NCBI RefSeq assembly: GCF_001661595.2 | Contig: NZ_LYPF02000020.1 | Coordinates: forward strand, 1 to 64,000 | DNA: 64,000 bases | DNA from: Crocinitomix algicola | GTDB lineage: Bacteria > Bacteroidota > Bacteroidia > Flavobacteriales_D > Crocinitomicaceae | Direction of reading: 5' to 3' | Shown here: one piece after another, positions 27,397-35,971 of the stretch | Layout of the letters: every line of letters starts with the position of its first letter | How positions within the stretch are numbered: position 1 is the stretch's first letter | Made by a program: the position numbers and the translations under genes | Notes under the pieces: model-generated | Database searches by the model: none | Told to the model about the DNA's origin: nothing | Seen by the model: only the letters and a program-made list of their open reading frames with translations

Positions 27397-28395
27397 ATGT
27401 TAAAAATTGGATTATTTGGGCTGGGGCATTTAGGAAAAATTCACGCAAAATTAATATTGGAACTAAATAATAAATTTGAGTTTGTTGGCTTTTATGATCC
27501 AAATGATTCGAACGCAAAATTTGGAATAAATGAGCTGGGAATAAAGCGATTTGAAGACATTCAGGATTTAATTCAAGCGGTTGATGTCATTGACATTGTA
27601 ACACCCACAGTCTCTCATTTCGATATTGCTGCAAGTGCTATTCGGCAGTCGAAACATGTTTTTATTGAAAAACCTGTAACGCAGACGGCAGAAGAAGCTC
27701 GAAAATTACGTGAATTAGCTCAAGAAGCCGATGTTAAAGTTCAAGTTGGTCATGTAGAACGGTTTAACCCGGCATTTAAAAATGCGGTACCGTACATATC
27801 AAACCCCATGTTTATTGAAACGCATCGATTGGCGCAATATAACCCAAGAGGAACCGACGTTCCAGTAGTTTTAGACTTAATGATTCACGATCTTGACATT
27901 ATATTAAGTACGGTAAAATCTACGGTAAAAAGGATTAGCGCATCTGGAGTTGCTGTTGTTAGTGAGACTCCTGATATAACAAACGCCAGAATAGAGTTTG
28001 ATAATGGTTGTGTGGCCAACCTAACTGCTTCTAGAATATCATTGAAAAATATGCGTAAATCGAGATTCTTTCAAAAGGACGCATATATCTCCATAGACTT
28101 CTTAACAAAAGAATCGGAGGTCGTTAAAATGACAACGTTAACTTCCGAACCCGACCCTTTTGACATTGTTTTTGATTTAGGTGAAGGAAAATCAAAAAAG
28201 AAAATAGAAATTTTTAAACCAGAAGTTTTAACTAGTAATGCAATAAAAGAAGAGCTTGATACTTTTGCTCAATCTATTGAAAATGACACTACTCCAATCG
28301 TCTCAATTGAAGATGGTGAAAGTGCTTTAAATGTAGCATTACAGATTATGGAGAAATTAAAGTTAAATGGAAATTTGATTAAAGAAAATATTTAA
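27397..28395 (+). CDS. Gfo/Idh/MocA family NAD(P)-dependent oxidoreductase
   Basis: A 332-aa sugar-modifying dehydrogenase. The Rossmann motif GLFGLGHLGKIHA is at 7-17, and EKPVTQTAEEA holds the EKP catalytic Lys92. LDLMIHDLDIIL and VGHVERFNPAF are also family blocks. Such enzymes oxidise or epimerise nucleotide sugars or free polyols. It lies 41 nt upstream of a lipoprotein gene and two genes before a polyprenyl glycosylphosphotransferase, so it may shape a glycan precursor. UDP-GlcNAc 3-dehydrogenase-like enzymes are one possible match; I cannot confirm this. Confidence 0.85.
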   Translation: MLKIGLFGLGHLGKIHAKLILELNNKFEFVGFYDPNDSNAKFGINELGIKRFEDIQDLIQAVDVIDIVTPTVSHFDIAASAIRQSKHVFIEKPVTQTAEEARKLRELAQEADVKVQVGHVERFNPAFKNAVPYISNPMFIETHRLAQYNPRGTDVPVVLDLMIHDLDIILSTVKSTVKRISASGVAVVSETPDITNARIEFDNGCVANLTASRISLKNMRKSRFFQKDAYISIDFLTKESEVVKMTTLTSEPDPFDIVFDLGEGKSKKKIEIFKPEVLTSNAIKEELDTFAQSIENDTTPIVSIEDGESALNVALQIMEKLKLNGNLIKENI

Positions 28396-28436
28396 TGTTT
28401 TTTTGCGTTTTGATTAAAGAACCGTAATATTTTCAA

Positions 28437-29312
28437 ATGATTAGAAAGTTACTCACTACAGCAATTATCCTTATTGTAATTCTTGGTTGTAAGAAGGTAG
28501 ACACTACTCCGTCTTGGGTGCGAATTGATGCTTTCACACTTACTACAAATGAAGTTGAAGAAGGGGCTAACAGCCACAATATAACTGATGCTTGGGTTTT
28601 TATGGATGGCAAAGCTTTGGGTGTCTATGAACTTCCTTGTAAATTCCCTGTTTTGGCAGATGGTGAGCATGAATTTGTCATTTATCCAGGCATAAAAAAC
28701 AACGGGATTTCTAGTTCAAGAATGCGGTACCCATTTTATACAAGTTTTGAAGAAACGGCTACTCTAACGTACCATGACACTTTAATTTTTGAACCCAAAA
28801 CGGCCTATTCAAGTGCTACCGGATTCGCATTTATTGAAGATTTTGAAAGTGCCGGAATAGCATTTGTGAAGGGACCAACTTCTGACACCAACATTCGGTT
28901 CGTAACGAAAGCAGAACAACCAGAAATAGTGAAATATGGTGACAAATGTGGTTTAATTACCCTTCAAGGTAATGATACCCTATATGCCGGCAGTACACAG
29001 GAGAGCTTAATTCTACCAAAATCAAAAGAAGTCTTTTTAGAAATAGACTATAGAAATAATAATTCGATAGCCACTGGTGTAATTTCTGGATTTATAGATG
29101 GTACTGTTCAAGAACACACACCTCTCGTTATACTTAACCCTCAAGACAACGGACAAGAAGTTTGGAAAAAAATCTACATCAATTTGAGCGAAGATGTTAG
29201 TGCCTATAGTAATTCAGTGAGTCATGAATTTTACCTTTTAGCTTCACTTGACGATAATATTTCTGAAGGAAACATATACATAGACAATATCAAAGTAGTA
29301 TACGCTAAATGA
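28437..29312 (+). CDS. Predicted lipoprotein, function unknown
   Basis: A 291-aa protein with a signal peptide and lipobox VILGC (Cys17-18 region). The body is beta-rich. The first half (to about 130) contains VEEGANSHNITDAWVF and LPVLADG-type segments, and the C-terminal half has GNIYIDNIKVVY, as in jelly-roll or laminin-G-like folds. I recognise no named family. It lies between the oxidoreductase and the glycosylphosphotransferase genes and overlaps the latter by 4 nt (ATGA). A role in cell-envelope glycan handling is a guess from context. Confidence 0.8.
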   Translation: MIRKLLTTAIILIVILGCKKVDTTPSWVRIDAFTLTTNEVEEGANSHNITDAWVFMDGKALGVYELPCKFPVLADGEHEFVIYPGIKNNGISSSRMRYPFYTSFEETATLTYHDTLIFEPKTAYSSATGFAFIEDFESAGIAFVKGPTSDTNIRFVTKAEQPEIVKYGDKCGLITLQGNDTLYAGSTQESLILPKSKEVFLEIDYRNNNSIATGVISGFIDGTVQEHTPLVILNPQDNGQEVWKKIYINLSEDVSAYSNSVSHEFYLLASLDDNISEGNIYIDNIKVVYAK

Positions 29313-30709
29313 ATTTTAAAAAAAGGTCACTTACCCTTGTCTTAATCGATTTTTTAACCGCCGCATTGGTGTGGTATCTTTTTTACATTTATAGGATAAC
29401 GACTATAGAACACACTGATATTGTTTTTAAAAAAGGTTTTTTTCTTGGAATTTTTACCCTTCCCTTTTTTTGGATATTCATTTATGCTCTGCAAGGTACA
29501 TATCATAATGTTTTGCGACATTATAGACTTAAAACAATTAAACAGACCCTTTTTGGAACCATTGTCGGTGTAATAATCGTTTTTTTCTCCATAATTCTAG
29601 ATGATTTTGGCCATCTCTTGCTTTACCAACAATATTATAAATTATTCATTGTTCTATTTTTACTTCATTTTTTCATTACCCTTATTCCTCGTTTTATTAT
29701 TACCTCAATTCATGTAAAAAAAATTCACAAAGGAAAAATTGGGTTTAATACGATAATGATTGGTGGAAGTGTCCGCGCAGTTGAACTTTATGATGAACTT
29801 AAACAATTAAAACCAGCCTCAGGCCACCACTTTATTGGATTTGTAAACATTAATGGTAATGACTTTGATTTAGAAAAAAGTCTTCCACTTTTAGGACATA
29901 TCGAAGACATTGATAAAATCCTTAAATCAACCTCAGTAGCGGAGGTTATAATCGCAATTGAAAGCTCTGATCATGAGCGACTTAAAAAAATCATCACCAA
30001 GCTCTCAGGATATAACATTAGAATAAACCTTATCCCTGACGCTTATGATATTCTATCTGGACAGGTCTCAATGTCAAGTATTTTTGGAGCTCTTTTGTTA
30101 ACTACCAACAATAATAATATGCCTGATTGGCAGGTGGCCACCAAAAGAATTTTAGACATAATAATTTCTGGCTTTGCATTAATTTTACTAATTCCTGTCT
30201 ATATAATTCTTGCCATAGCCGTTAAATTCAGTTCCAAAGGTCCAATTTTTTTCTTACAAGAGCGAATTGGGAAAGACCGTAAACCATTTAATATTATTAA
30301 GTATCGAACAATGTTTGTCAACGCTGAAAAAGATGGACCGAAACTATCTAGCACTCATGACAACCGGATAACCAACGTTGGTAAATTTTTAAGAAAAACG
30401 AGATTGGATGAATTCCCTCAATTCTGGAATGTACTCATTGGTGAAATGTCTTTAGTTGGTCCGCGCCCTGAAAGACAATATTTTATAGACAAGATTTCCA
30501 ACCACGATCCCCAATATTTATACTTACATAAAGTGAGGCCTGGCATTACTTCTTGGGGGCAGGTAAAATTTGGATATGCAGAAAATGTTGAACAAATGCT
30601 TCAACGAATGAAATACGACCTACTATACATTCGAAATATGTCTATTGCCCTTGATATCAAAATAATGTTCTACACAGTAGCAATAATCTTTAAGGGAAAA
30701 GGAAAATAA
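29309..30709 (+). CDS. Polyprenyl glycosylphosphotransferase (WbaP/WcaJ type)
   Basis: A 466-aa membrane enzyme that transfers a hexose-1-phosphate onto undecaprenyl phosphate, the first step of an exopolysaccharide or O-antigen unit. Four N-terminal helices (about 10-135) lead to a nucleotide-binding-like CoA-type domain (about 145-270), another helix (about 282-305) and the catalytic Bac_transf domain (PIFFLQERIGKDRKPF, IKYRTMF, RKTRLDEFPQFWNV, LVGPRPERQ). It overlaps the lipoprotein gene by 4 nt. It could prime the glycan built by the GT operon at 13662-17986; the two loci are about 11 kb apart. Confidence 0.93.
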   Translation: MNFKKRSLTLVLIDFLTAALVWYLFYIYRITTIEHTDIVFKKGFFLGIFTLPFFWIFIYALQGTYHNVLRHYRLKTIKQTLFGTIVGVIIVFFSIILDDFGHLLLYQQYYKLFIVLFLLHFFITLIPRFIITSIHVKKIHKGKIGFNTIMIGGSVRAVELYDELKQLKPASGHHFIGFVNINGNDFDLEKSLPLLGHIEDIDKILKSTSVAEVIIAIESSDHERLKKIITKLSGYNIRINLIPDAYDILSGQVSMSSIFGALLLTTNNNNMPDWQVATKRILDIIISGFALILLIPVYIILAIAVKFSSKGPIFFLQERIGKDRKPFNIIKYRTMFVNAEKDGPKLSSTHDNRITNVGKFLRKTRLDEFPQFWNVLIGEMSLVGPRPERQYFIDKISNHDPQYLYLHKVRPGITSWGQVKFGYAENVEQMLQRMKYDLLYIRNMSIALDIKIMFYTVAIIFKGKGK

Positions 30710-30723
30710 GTTTTCATTTCTTG

Positions 30724-30741
30724 TTCAAATTAAAATTTGAA
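30724..30741. promoter_or_regulatory. Palindrome upstream of the sensor kinase
   Basis: TTCAAATT-AA-AATTTGAA, two perfect 8-nt arms, lies 57 nt before the kinase ATG. It may be an operator, but AT palindromes arise easily in this DNA. Confidence 0.2.
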
Positions 30742-30798
30742 TTTATTATATTGCAATAGGCTGATAAGCCTTAAAATGATTAATAAGCAAATTTGATA

Positions 30799-33555
30799 AT
30801 GATAGGCCCAACCATTCCTAAAGACGAAGATGAAAGACTAAATACCTTAGAATCGTATAAAATTTTAGACACATTAGAGCAGGATGATTTCGATTTTATC
30901 ACAAAGATGCTGGCATCAATATGTGGAACTAAAGTAGCATTAATCAGTTTAGTGGATAAAGATAGACAGTGGTTTTTATCACATCATGGATTAGATGCGC
31001 GCCAAACTCCAAGGGAATTAGCTTTTTGTGCGCATGCCATTAACGAGCCCGAAAAGATTCTTTCTGTTGAAGATGCCCGAAAAGACGAACGATTTCATGA
31101 TAACCCTTTAGTTACAGGTGATCCTCATGTTATCTTTTATGCTGGAGTACCTTTAGTTTCAGAGGATGGTCAAGCTATAGGTACTTTGTGTGCGATTGAT
31201 GACCAGCCGAAAAAGCTAAATCATGAACAAAAAGACAACTTAAAGAGTTTAGGTCGGCAAGTAATGAACCTTCTTGAGCTAAGAAGGGAACGCTATAAAA
31301 CTGTTGAAAAAAGCCGTCAATTTGAAAATTATTTTGAAAATAACCTCGATTTATTATTAATAGCCGACAATCGAGGTACATGTATCAATATCAATAAACA
31401 ATGGAATATTCTTCTTGATTACAATGATGAAGATTTAGTCGGTAAAAAAGTGTTTGATTTTCTGCACCCCGATGATCGTGAAAAAACGCGATTAGCGGTA
31501 TCAAAGTTAAATAAGTTACAAAAGATTCGCAATTTGAATGTTCGTTTTAGAAATAAAGAAGGTGAATATCGAACATTAGAGTGGCAAGCAAACCCAGATA
31601 ACAACTTAATTTATATCTCAGCTAAAGATATAACAGAATCAATAAAAGAAAAGCAATTAATTCAAACCCTAACCGAGCGGAATAATGCGATTATGTCGTC
31701 GTTAAACAAAAACACGCTGGTTAGTTTTACGGATGTCGAAGGCACAATTATATATGCCAATAGTATTTTTTGTGAAACATCTGGCTATAAAGAAGAAGAG
31801 CTTATTGGTCAATCACACAAATTAATCAACTCTGGATATCATCCCAAAGATTTTTGGGTAAAAATGTGGAAGACTATTGCAGCTGGTGAAGTTTGGAGAG
31901 AAGAAGTATGCAACCGTAAGAAAGATGGATCTCTTTATTGGGTAGATACTGTTATTCATCCAATAAAAAATAGATCGGGCAAAATATATCAGTATATCGC
32001 TATTCGCTATTTAATAACCGAACGAAAACAAGCTGTAAGGCAACTTAGTTTAAGTGAAGAAACCTTTAGAGGAAGTTTTGAATTCGCGGGTATTGGTATG
32101 GCTCTTGTAGGCTTAAAAGGTGAATGGCTTCGGGTCAATGAAAAAGTACTAGATATTGTAGGTTACGAGCGGGAGGAATTGCTAAAAATAACCTTCCAGG
32201 ATATCACGCATCCTGATGATTTAGAAATTGATTTAAAGCACTTGGAAGGCTTAGTTGAGGGAAAAATCGACCATTATCAAATTGAAAAGCGGTATTTTCA
32301 TAAAACCGGTAGATTAGTTTACGTTATTCTATCCGTTTCTATGGTGAGAGATATGGACGGAAACTTATCACATTTTGTTTCGCAAATTGTTGATATTTCA
32401 GCAGCTAAACGTGCCGAAATGGCATTGCATGAACTTGCATCAAAAAATCAAGCAATTCTAGATGCCAGTACTGAAGTAGCGATTATTGGAACAGATGCTT
32501 TTGGTAGAATTCACACTTTTAATAAAGGAGCACAAAATCTACTAGGTTATACTGCTGATGATGTTAGTGGAGAAACCAGTCCAAACTTCATTAAAAATAA
32601 AGAAGAAATATTATCAAATAACTCTTTTTTCGAAGAGAGCTTACAGTCAGACCTTTCAATGTTTGAAATTCTAAAAACAATTGCTGAAGAGGGAACCAAT
32701 GAAGCCCAAGAATTAACTTTCCAGCATAAGAATGGTGAAGATTTTCAAGTCTACGCAAATATTACGCCGATTATTAATGATGATGAATTTAAAGGATTAC
32801 TTCTAGTGGCCGCAAATCTGAGCCAAATCAAGAAAACTGAAGAGGAACTAAAATTGGTATTGAACCTGACAAAGCGGCAAAATGAACGATTGAAAAACTT
32901 TGCCTATATTGTATCACACAATCTACGAAGTCATTCTGGTAATTTATCTACTTTATTAAAGATTCTCATTAAAGAATTCCCTTCAATTGAGCATCACAAA
33001 GTAACAGATCTCATAAGTAAATCATCCATCAACTTGGAGGAAACAATTGCTCATTTATCTGAGGTTGCTATGCTAAATGCTAATGAACTAAAACAACTCG
33101 ACCCTATTCATTTAGGTCATGCTCTAGATAATGCCATTAGCACTGTTCAATTCAAGGCCAATGAAGAGAATATTAAAATCATTAACGAAGTTCCAAAAAA
33201 CCTTACTATATTCGGGGTCGCAGCATATTTAGATAGCATATTGTTGAATTTCTTAACGAATGCGATTAAATACAGCTCGAAAGAAAGAGACAGTTATATA
33301 AAAATTTACACTTCGTACAAACGTAACTTTTTGGTGCTACACATTGAAGATAATGGCGTTGGTATTGACATGAAAAGGCATGGTTCTAAACTATTTGGAA
33401 TGTACAAAACATTTCATGAACATGAGGATGCAAGAGGAATCGGATTATTCATTACCAAAAATCAAATTGAAGCAATTGGAGGTCACGTAGAAGTATCGAG
33501 TGAATTAAACAAAGGGACAACATTCCACATTTATTTGAAATATGAAGAAAATTGA
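30799..33555 (+). CDS. Soluble GAF-PAS(4) sensor histidine kinase
   Basis: A 918-aa kinase without signal peptide or membrane helix. The start is the ATG at 30799; a TTG two codons earlier is less likely. Domains: GAF (about 20-165), four PAS domains (about 175-290, 300-415, 425-545 and 555-680), HisKA with His in FAYIVSHNLRSHSGN (about 710), and HATPase_c with N-box NFLTNAIKY and G-boxes DNGVGID and RGIGLF. It should sense a cytoplasmic or diffusible signal, possibly redox, light or a small molecule. The downstream receiver gene overlaps its 3' end by 14 nt, so they form a two-component pair. Confidence 0.93.
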   Translation: MIGPTIPKDEDERLNTLESYKILDTLEQDDFDFITKMLASICGTKVALISLVDKDRQWFLSHHGLDARQTPRELAFCAHAINEPEKILSVEDARKDERFHDNPLVTGDPHVIFYAGVPLVSEDGQAIGTLCAIDDQPKKLNHEQKDNLKSLGRQVMNLLELRRERYKTVEKSRQFENYFENNLDLLLIADNRGTCININKQWNILLDYNDEDLVGKKVFDFLHPDDREKTRLAVSKLNKLQKIRNLNVRFRNKEGEYRTLEWQANPDNNLIYISAKDITESIKEKQLIQTLTERNNAIMSSLNKNTLVSFTDVEGTIIYANSIFCETSGYKEEELIGQSHKLINSGYHPKDFWVKMWKTIAAGEVWREEVCNRKKDGSLYWVDTVIHPIKNRSGKIYQYIAIRYLITERKQAVRQLSLSEETFRGSFEFAGIGMALVGLKGEWLRVNEKVLDIVGYEREELLKITFQDITHPDDLEIDLKHLEGLVEGKIDHYQIEKRYFHKTGRLVYVILSVSMVRDMDGNLSHFVSQIVDISAAKRAEMALHELASKNQAILDASTEVAIIGTDAFGRIHTFNKGAQNLLGYTADDVSGETSPNFIKNKEEILSNNSFFEESLQSDLSMFEILKTIAEEGTNEAQELTFQHKNGEDFQVYANITPIINDDEFKGLLLVAANLSQIKKTEEELKLVLNLTKRQNERLKNFAYIVSHNLRSHSGNLSTLLKILIKEFPSIEHHKVTDLISKSSINLEETIAHLSEVAMLNANELKQLDPIHLGHALDNAISTVQFKANEENIKIINEVPKNLTIFGVAAYLDSILLNFLTNAIKYSSKERDSYIKIYTSYKRNFLVLHIEDNGVGIDMKRHGSKLFGMYKTFHEHEDARGIGLFITKNQIEAIGGHVEVSSELNKGTTFHIYLKYEEN

Positions 33556-33937
33556 TCTAGCTTGTATCATAGACGACGATCCAGTTCACATTTTTGTGAC
33601 AACAGATGAGTTAGAAAAAACAAAAATGTTCGATACCATTACTTCCTATAAGAACGGTAAAGAAGCCTTTGAAGCATTAAAAGCAATACATGAAAGTAAA
33701 GAGCAACTACCAGATTTAATTTTATTGGATTTAAATATGCCTATCTGGGACGGTTGGGACTTTTTGGATGAATTTACACAACTTGATATTGAAGAGAAAA
33801 TCGTCATTTTAATTATAACAAGTTCAAACAATCCCGAAGATATCCTAAAGGCTAAAAACTACGATGAAGTTCAAAATTTTGTCGTTAAGCCCGTAACAGC
33901 GGATTTAATAATGGATGAGTTAAAAAATTATCAATAA
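33542..33937 (+). CDS. Single-domain response regulator
   Basis: A 131-aa receiver domain only. The acidic cluster is Asp11-Asp13, the phospho-acceptor is Asp63 (LLDLNMPIWDG) and the conserved Lys is Lys116 (VVKPV). It resembles Rcp1-type receivers that pair with phytochrome-like or PAS kinases. There is no DNA-binding output domain, so signalling goes through protein contact or a phosphorelay. It overlaps the kinase gene by 14 nt. The 3' end lies 5 nt from the convergent aminotransferase gene. Confidence 0.95.
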   Translation: MKKIDLACIIDDDPVHIFVTTDELEKTKMFDTITSYKNGKEAFEALKAIHESKEQLPDLILLDLNMPIWDGWDFLDEFTQLDIEEKIVILIITSSNNPEDILKAKNYDEVQNFVVKPVTADLIMDELKNYQ

Positions 33938-33942
33938 TAAGT

Positions 33943-35331
33943 CTACTTTTGATAGGTAGCACGGATAAACTCAATGAATTTGTCTAAGTCTACCTGTCTT
34001 GTTGGTATCCCAACAGATACACGAACAGCACCGCGTTTATTGCTAAAGAAAGTCAACGCTGATTCTATATTGGGATTTTCTGTATGCTCGTAAAAACTAT
34101 CAATTTCACAGGCAGATACATGATGATTAATTTCATCAAGACCGGGATTACAAAAACACCCCGAACGGATAGAAATGTTTAATTGGTTTGCTGCTTGCTC
34201 AACATGATAAAATGGAATCATTTTCCCTAAATTATCTTTTACATTAAATATGACTGTTCCACCAATTGAATCATGAGTTGTCGGTCCATAAACCGTAATC
34301 ATATCCTCCCCATTATGGTGTTTTAATTCCCTTAAAGACTGACAGAGATACGTTCTTAAATTGTAAATTCTTTTGGAAATCCTTTCAATACCGATTGTTT
34401 GAATATAGTCTAAACCTATTTTTACAGCAGGTATATCTAGATAATTAATCGTACCATCTTCAAATCGTTCATGATTTTTCATCAAATAAAAGCGATTGAC
34501 AACGTTCGAAACCATCGATACCGTTCCTCCTGCAAACCAAGGCTTTAACAGTTTTTCAAATTTATCTTTTCGAATCAGTAAGCAACCAAGCCCTGTTGGA
34601 TAACCGAAGATTTTATAGAATGACATTGTGACAAAACAAGGTTGAACTTCTTTAAGATCAAGCTTAGAAGTAGGTACAAAGGCGGCTGCATCCAATAAAA
34701 CATCCCAACCCTGATCTTTTGCTATCTTTACCCAAGTTAAATCGTGCTTTACTCCTGAAACATTAGATTGTGCTGGAAAGCCAAATAATTTTATTTTTTT
34801 ATCAGGATATGCTTTTAACCTTTTTTCTAAGAGCTCCTCATTTATTGTTAAATCAGAATCATTAACATCTACAAACTCAAATGATGCCCCCTTTTTATCC
34901 GCAAATTCACGAATTCCATTAACCGAATTGTGATTATCCATCAACAGCGTAAAGTGTGCTTCTTTTGAAAATGGATAAGATTCGCCAATAATTTTTAAAG
35001 CACCACTCGCATTGGGGGTAAAAACACAAAAATAATCATCAGCATTAAAATATTCTATTACAGCTTGACGAGCCTCCTCTACCCGTTCTGTAGATAATTT
35101 TGATGTCGGATTTGACGAATGCGGATTGCCTAAAACATGATTCAATAAGTAAGTTTGATGTTTTAATATTTGCGATGCAGCATATAGCCCACCTCCCGTA
35201 TAATCTAAATAAACTTGATTCTGCTCTGTTAATCGACTGTATTCGGTTTGATACAAACCCAAGAAAAAATTTTCATCCTCGATACAATTCTGCCTTTTTT
35301 CTTTTGATTTAAATAGGTTTAAAACATTCAT
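33943..35331 (-). CDS. Class V aminotransferase, molybdenum-cofactor-sulfurase-like
   Basis: A 462-aa PLP enzyme. The ATG at 35331 is preferred; the extension to 35415 adds 28 hydrophobic, family-unlike residues. The PLP lysine is Lys240 (SFYKIFGYPTG) and the cofactor Asp214 is in LLDAAAF. The motif IRSGCFCNPG near residue 375 resembles the cysteine-containing block of the MOCOS/ABA3 N-terminal domain and cysteine desulfurases. This suggests a sulfur-mobilising enzyme. No MOSC domain is attached. It lies 90 nt after a small unknown gene on the same strand. The true acceptor is unknown. Confidence 0.82.
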   Translation of the reverse strand: MNVLNLFKSKEKRQNCIEDENFFLGLYQTEYSRLTEQNQVYLDYTGGGLYAASQILKHQTYLLNHVLGNPHSSNPTSKLSTERVEEARQAVIEYFNADDYFCVFTPNASGALKIIGESYPFSKEAHFTLLMDNHNSVNGIREFADKKGASFEFVDVNDSDLTINEELLEKRLKAYPDKKIKLFGFPAQSNVSGVKHDLTWVKIAKDQGWDVLLDAAAFVPTSKLDLKEVQPCFVTMSFYKIFGYPTGLGCLLIRKDKFEKLLKPWFAGGTVSMVSNVVNRFYLMKNHERFEDGTINYLDIPAVKIGLDYIQTIGIERISKRIYNLRTYLCQSLRELKHHNGEDMITVYGPTTHDSIGGTVIFNVKDNLGKMIPFYHVEQAANQLNISIRSGCFCNPGLDEINHHVSACEIDSFYEHTENPNIESALTFFSNKRGAVRVSVGIPTRQVDLDKFIEFIRATYQK

Positions 35332-35355
35332 ATCAATTGGTATTTGTATTTGGAC

Positions 35356-35363
35356 CAAATATA
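35356..35363 (-). promoter_or_regulatory. -7 box for the MOCOS-like gene
   Basis: Reads TATATTTG on the minus strand, 24 nt before the ATG at 35331. This supports the shorter start. No -33 was seen. Confidence 0.4.
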
Positions 35364-35421
35364 TAAAAACCAACGAAATTGCCTGATAAAAAGGACTTTC
35401 ATTCTTGTAAACCAAAAAGAT

Positions 35422-35766
35422 TTAATTCAACCTTTGCTTATTCCAAATTGTAATTAAACGATCAGCTTCTTGTAAAAAAGCATTATAGATATAAAAAGTT
35501 TGGGGTGTTTGTCCCTTATTTAACAATCCAATCTTGTAAACTTCATAAATCAATTGAAAAATATTGGAATTTACAAGCTCTATTGATACTTGTGGGCTCG
35601 CATGAAAAGATTCGTAGACTTCTCTAATTCGAAGGACTTTTCGTTGTTCTGCTTTCGTTAAATTTTCTTTAGCCATTAATTCTGAAAAACTGGGTAACAA
35701 TGTACGAGACATCATCACAAACCTCTGCAAAACATGTACAGCTTTTATTCGTTCGTTAATTGTCAT
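35422..35766 (-). CDS. Conserved-looking small protein of unknown function
   Basis: A 114-aa, mostly helical, soluble protein from the ATG at 35766. The ORF can be read upstream to 35883, but the extra 39 residues look non-coding. It has amphipathic helices (for example ERIKAVHVLQRFVMM) and no cysteine motif, signal or membrane segment. It lies upstream of the MOCOS-like gene on the same strand. I do not recognise it. Confidence 0.6.
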   Translation of the reverse strand: MTINERIKAVHVLQRFVMMSRTLLPSFSELMAKENLTKAEQRKVLRIREVYESFHASPQVSIELVNSNIFQLIYEVYKIGLLNKGQTPQTFYIYNAFLQEADRLITIWNKQRLN

Positions 35767-35918
35767 AGTAAAATGTTTGTCAAAAGCGAATAAGTAATTG
35801 GAATACTTGCCGATGCTTCCATTACTCCATGTCACTTTAATGTTGCGTATTAAATTGAAGTAACCTTTAAATAATAAACGCATATTTTACTTGAATCGTT
35901 GGATGTATAAAACGAAAA

Positions 35919-35947
35919 AGGGAGAATTTCGATTTGAAATCCTCCCC
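35919..35947 (-). terminator. Terminator of the RND pump operon
   Basis: On the minus strand GGGAGGATTTC and GAAATTCTCCC form an 11-bp stem with one mismatch, followed by TTTTTCG. It lies about 25 nt beyond the stop of the RND transporter gene. Confidence 0.75.
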
Positions 35948-35971
35948 TATCTGTAATAAAATACACATTAA

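Noticed and set aside
30753-30775. Weak hairpin AGGCT-GATA-AGCCT after the glycosylphosphotransferase as terminator
   Set aside because: Only 5 bp and no T-run follows.
35332-35415. Extended start for the MOCOS-like protein
   Set aside because: The 28 extra residues are hydrophobic and not family-like, and a -7 box lies inside this stretch.
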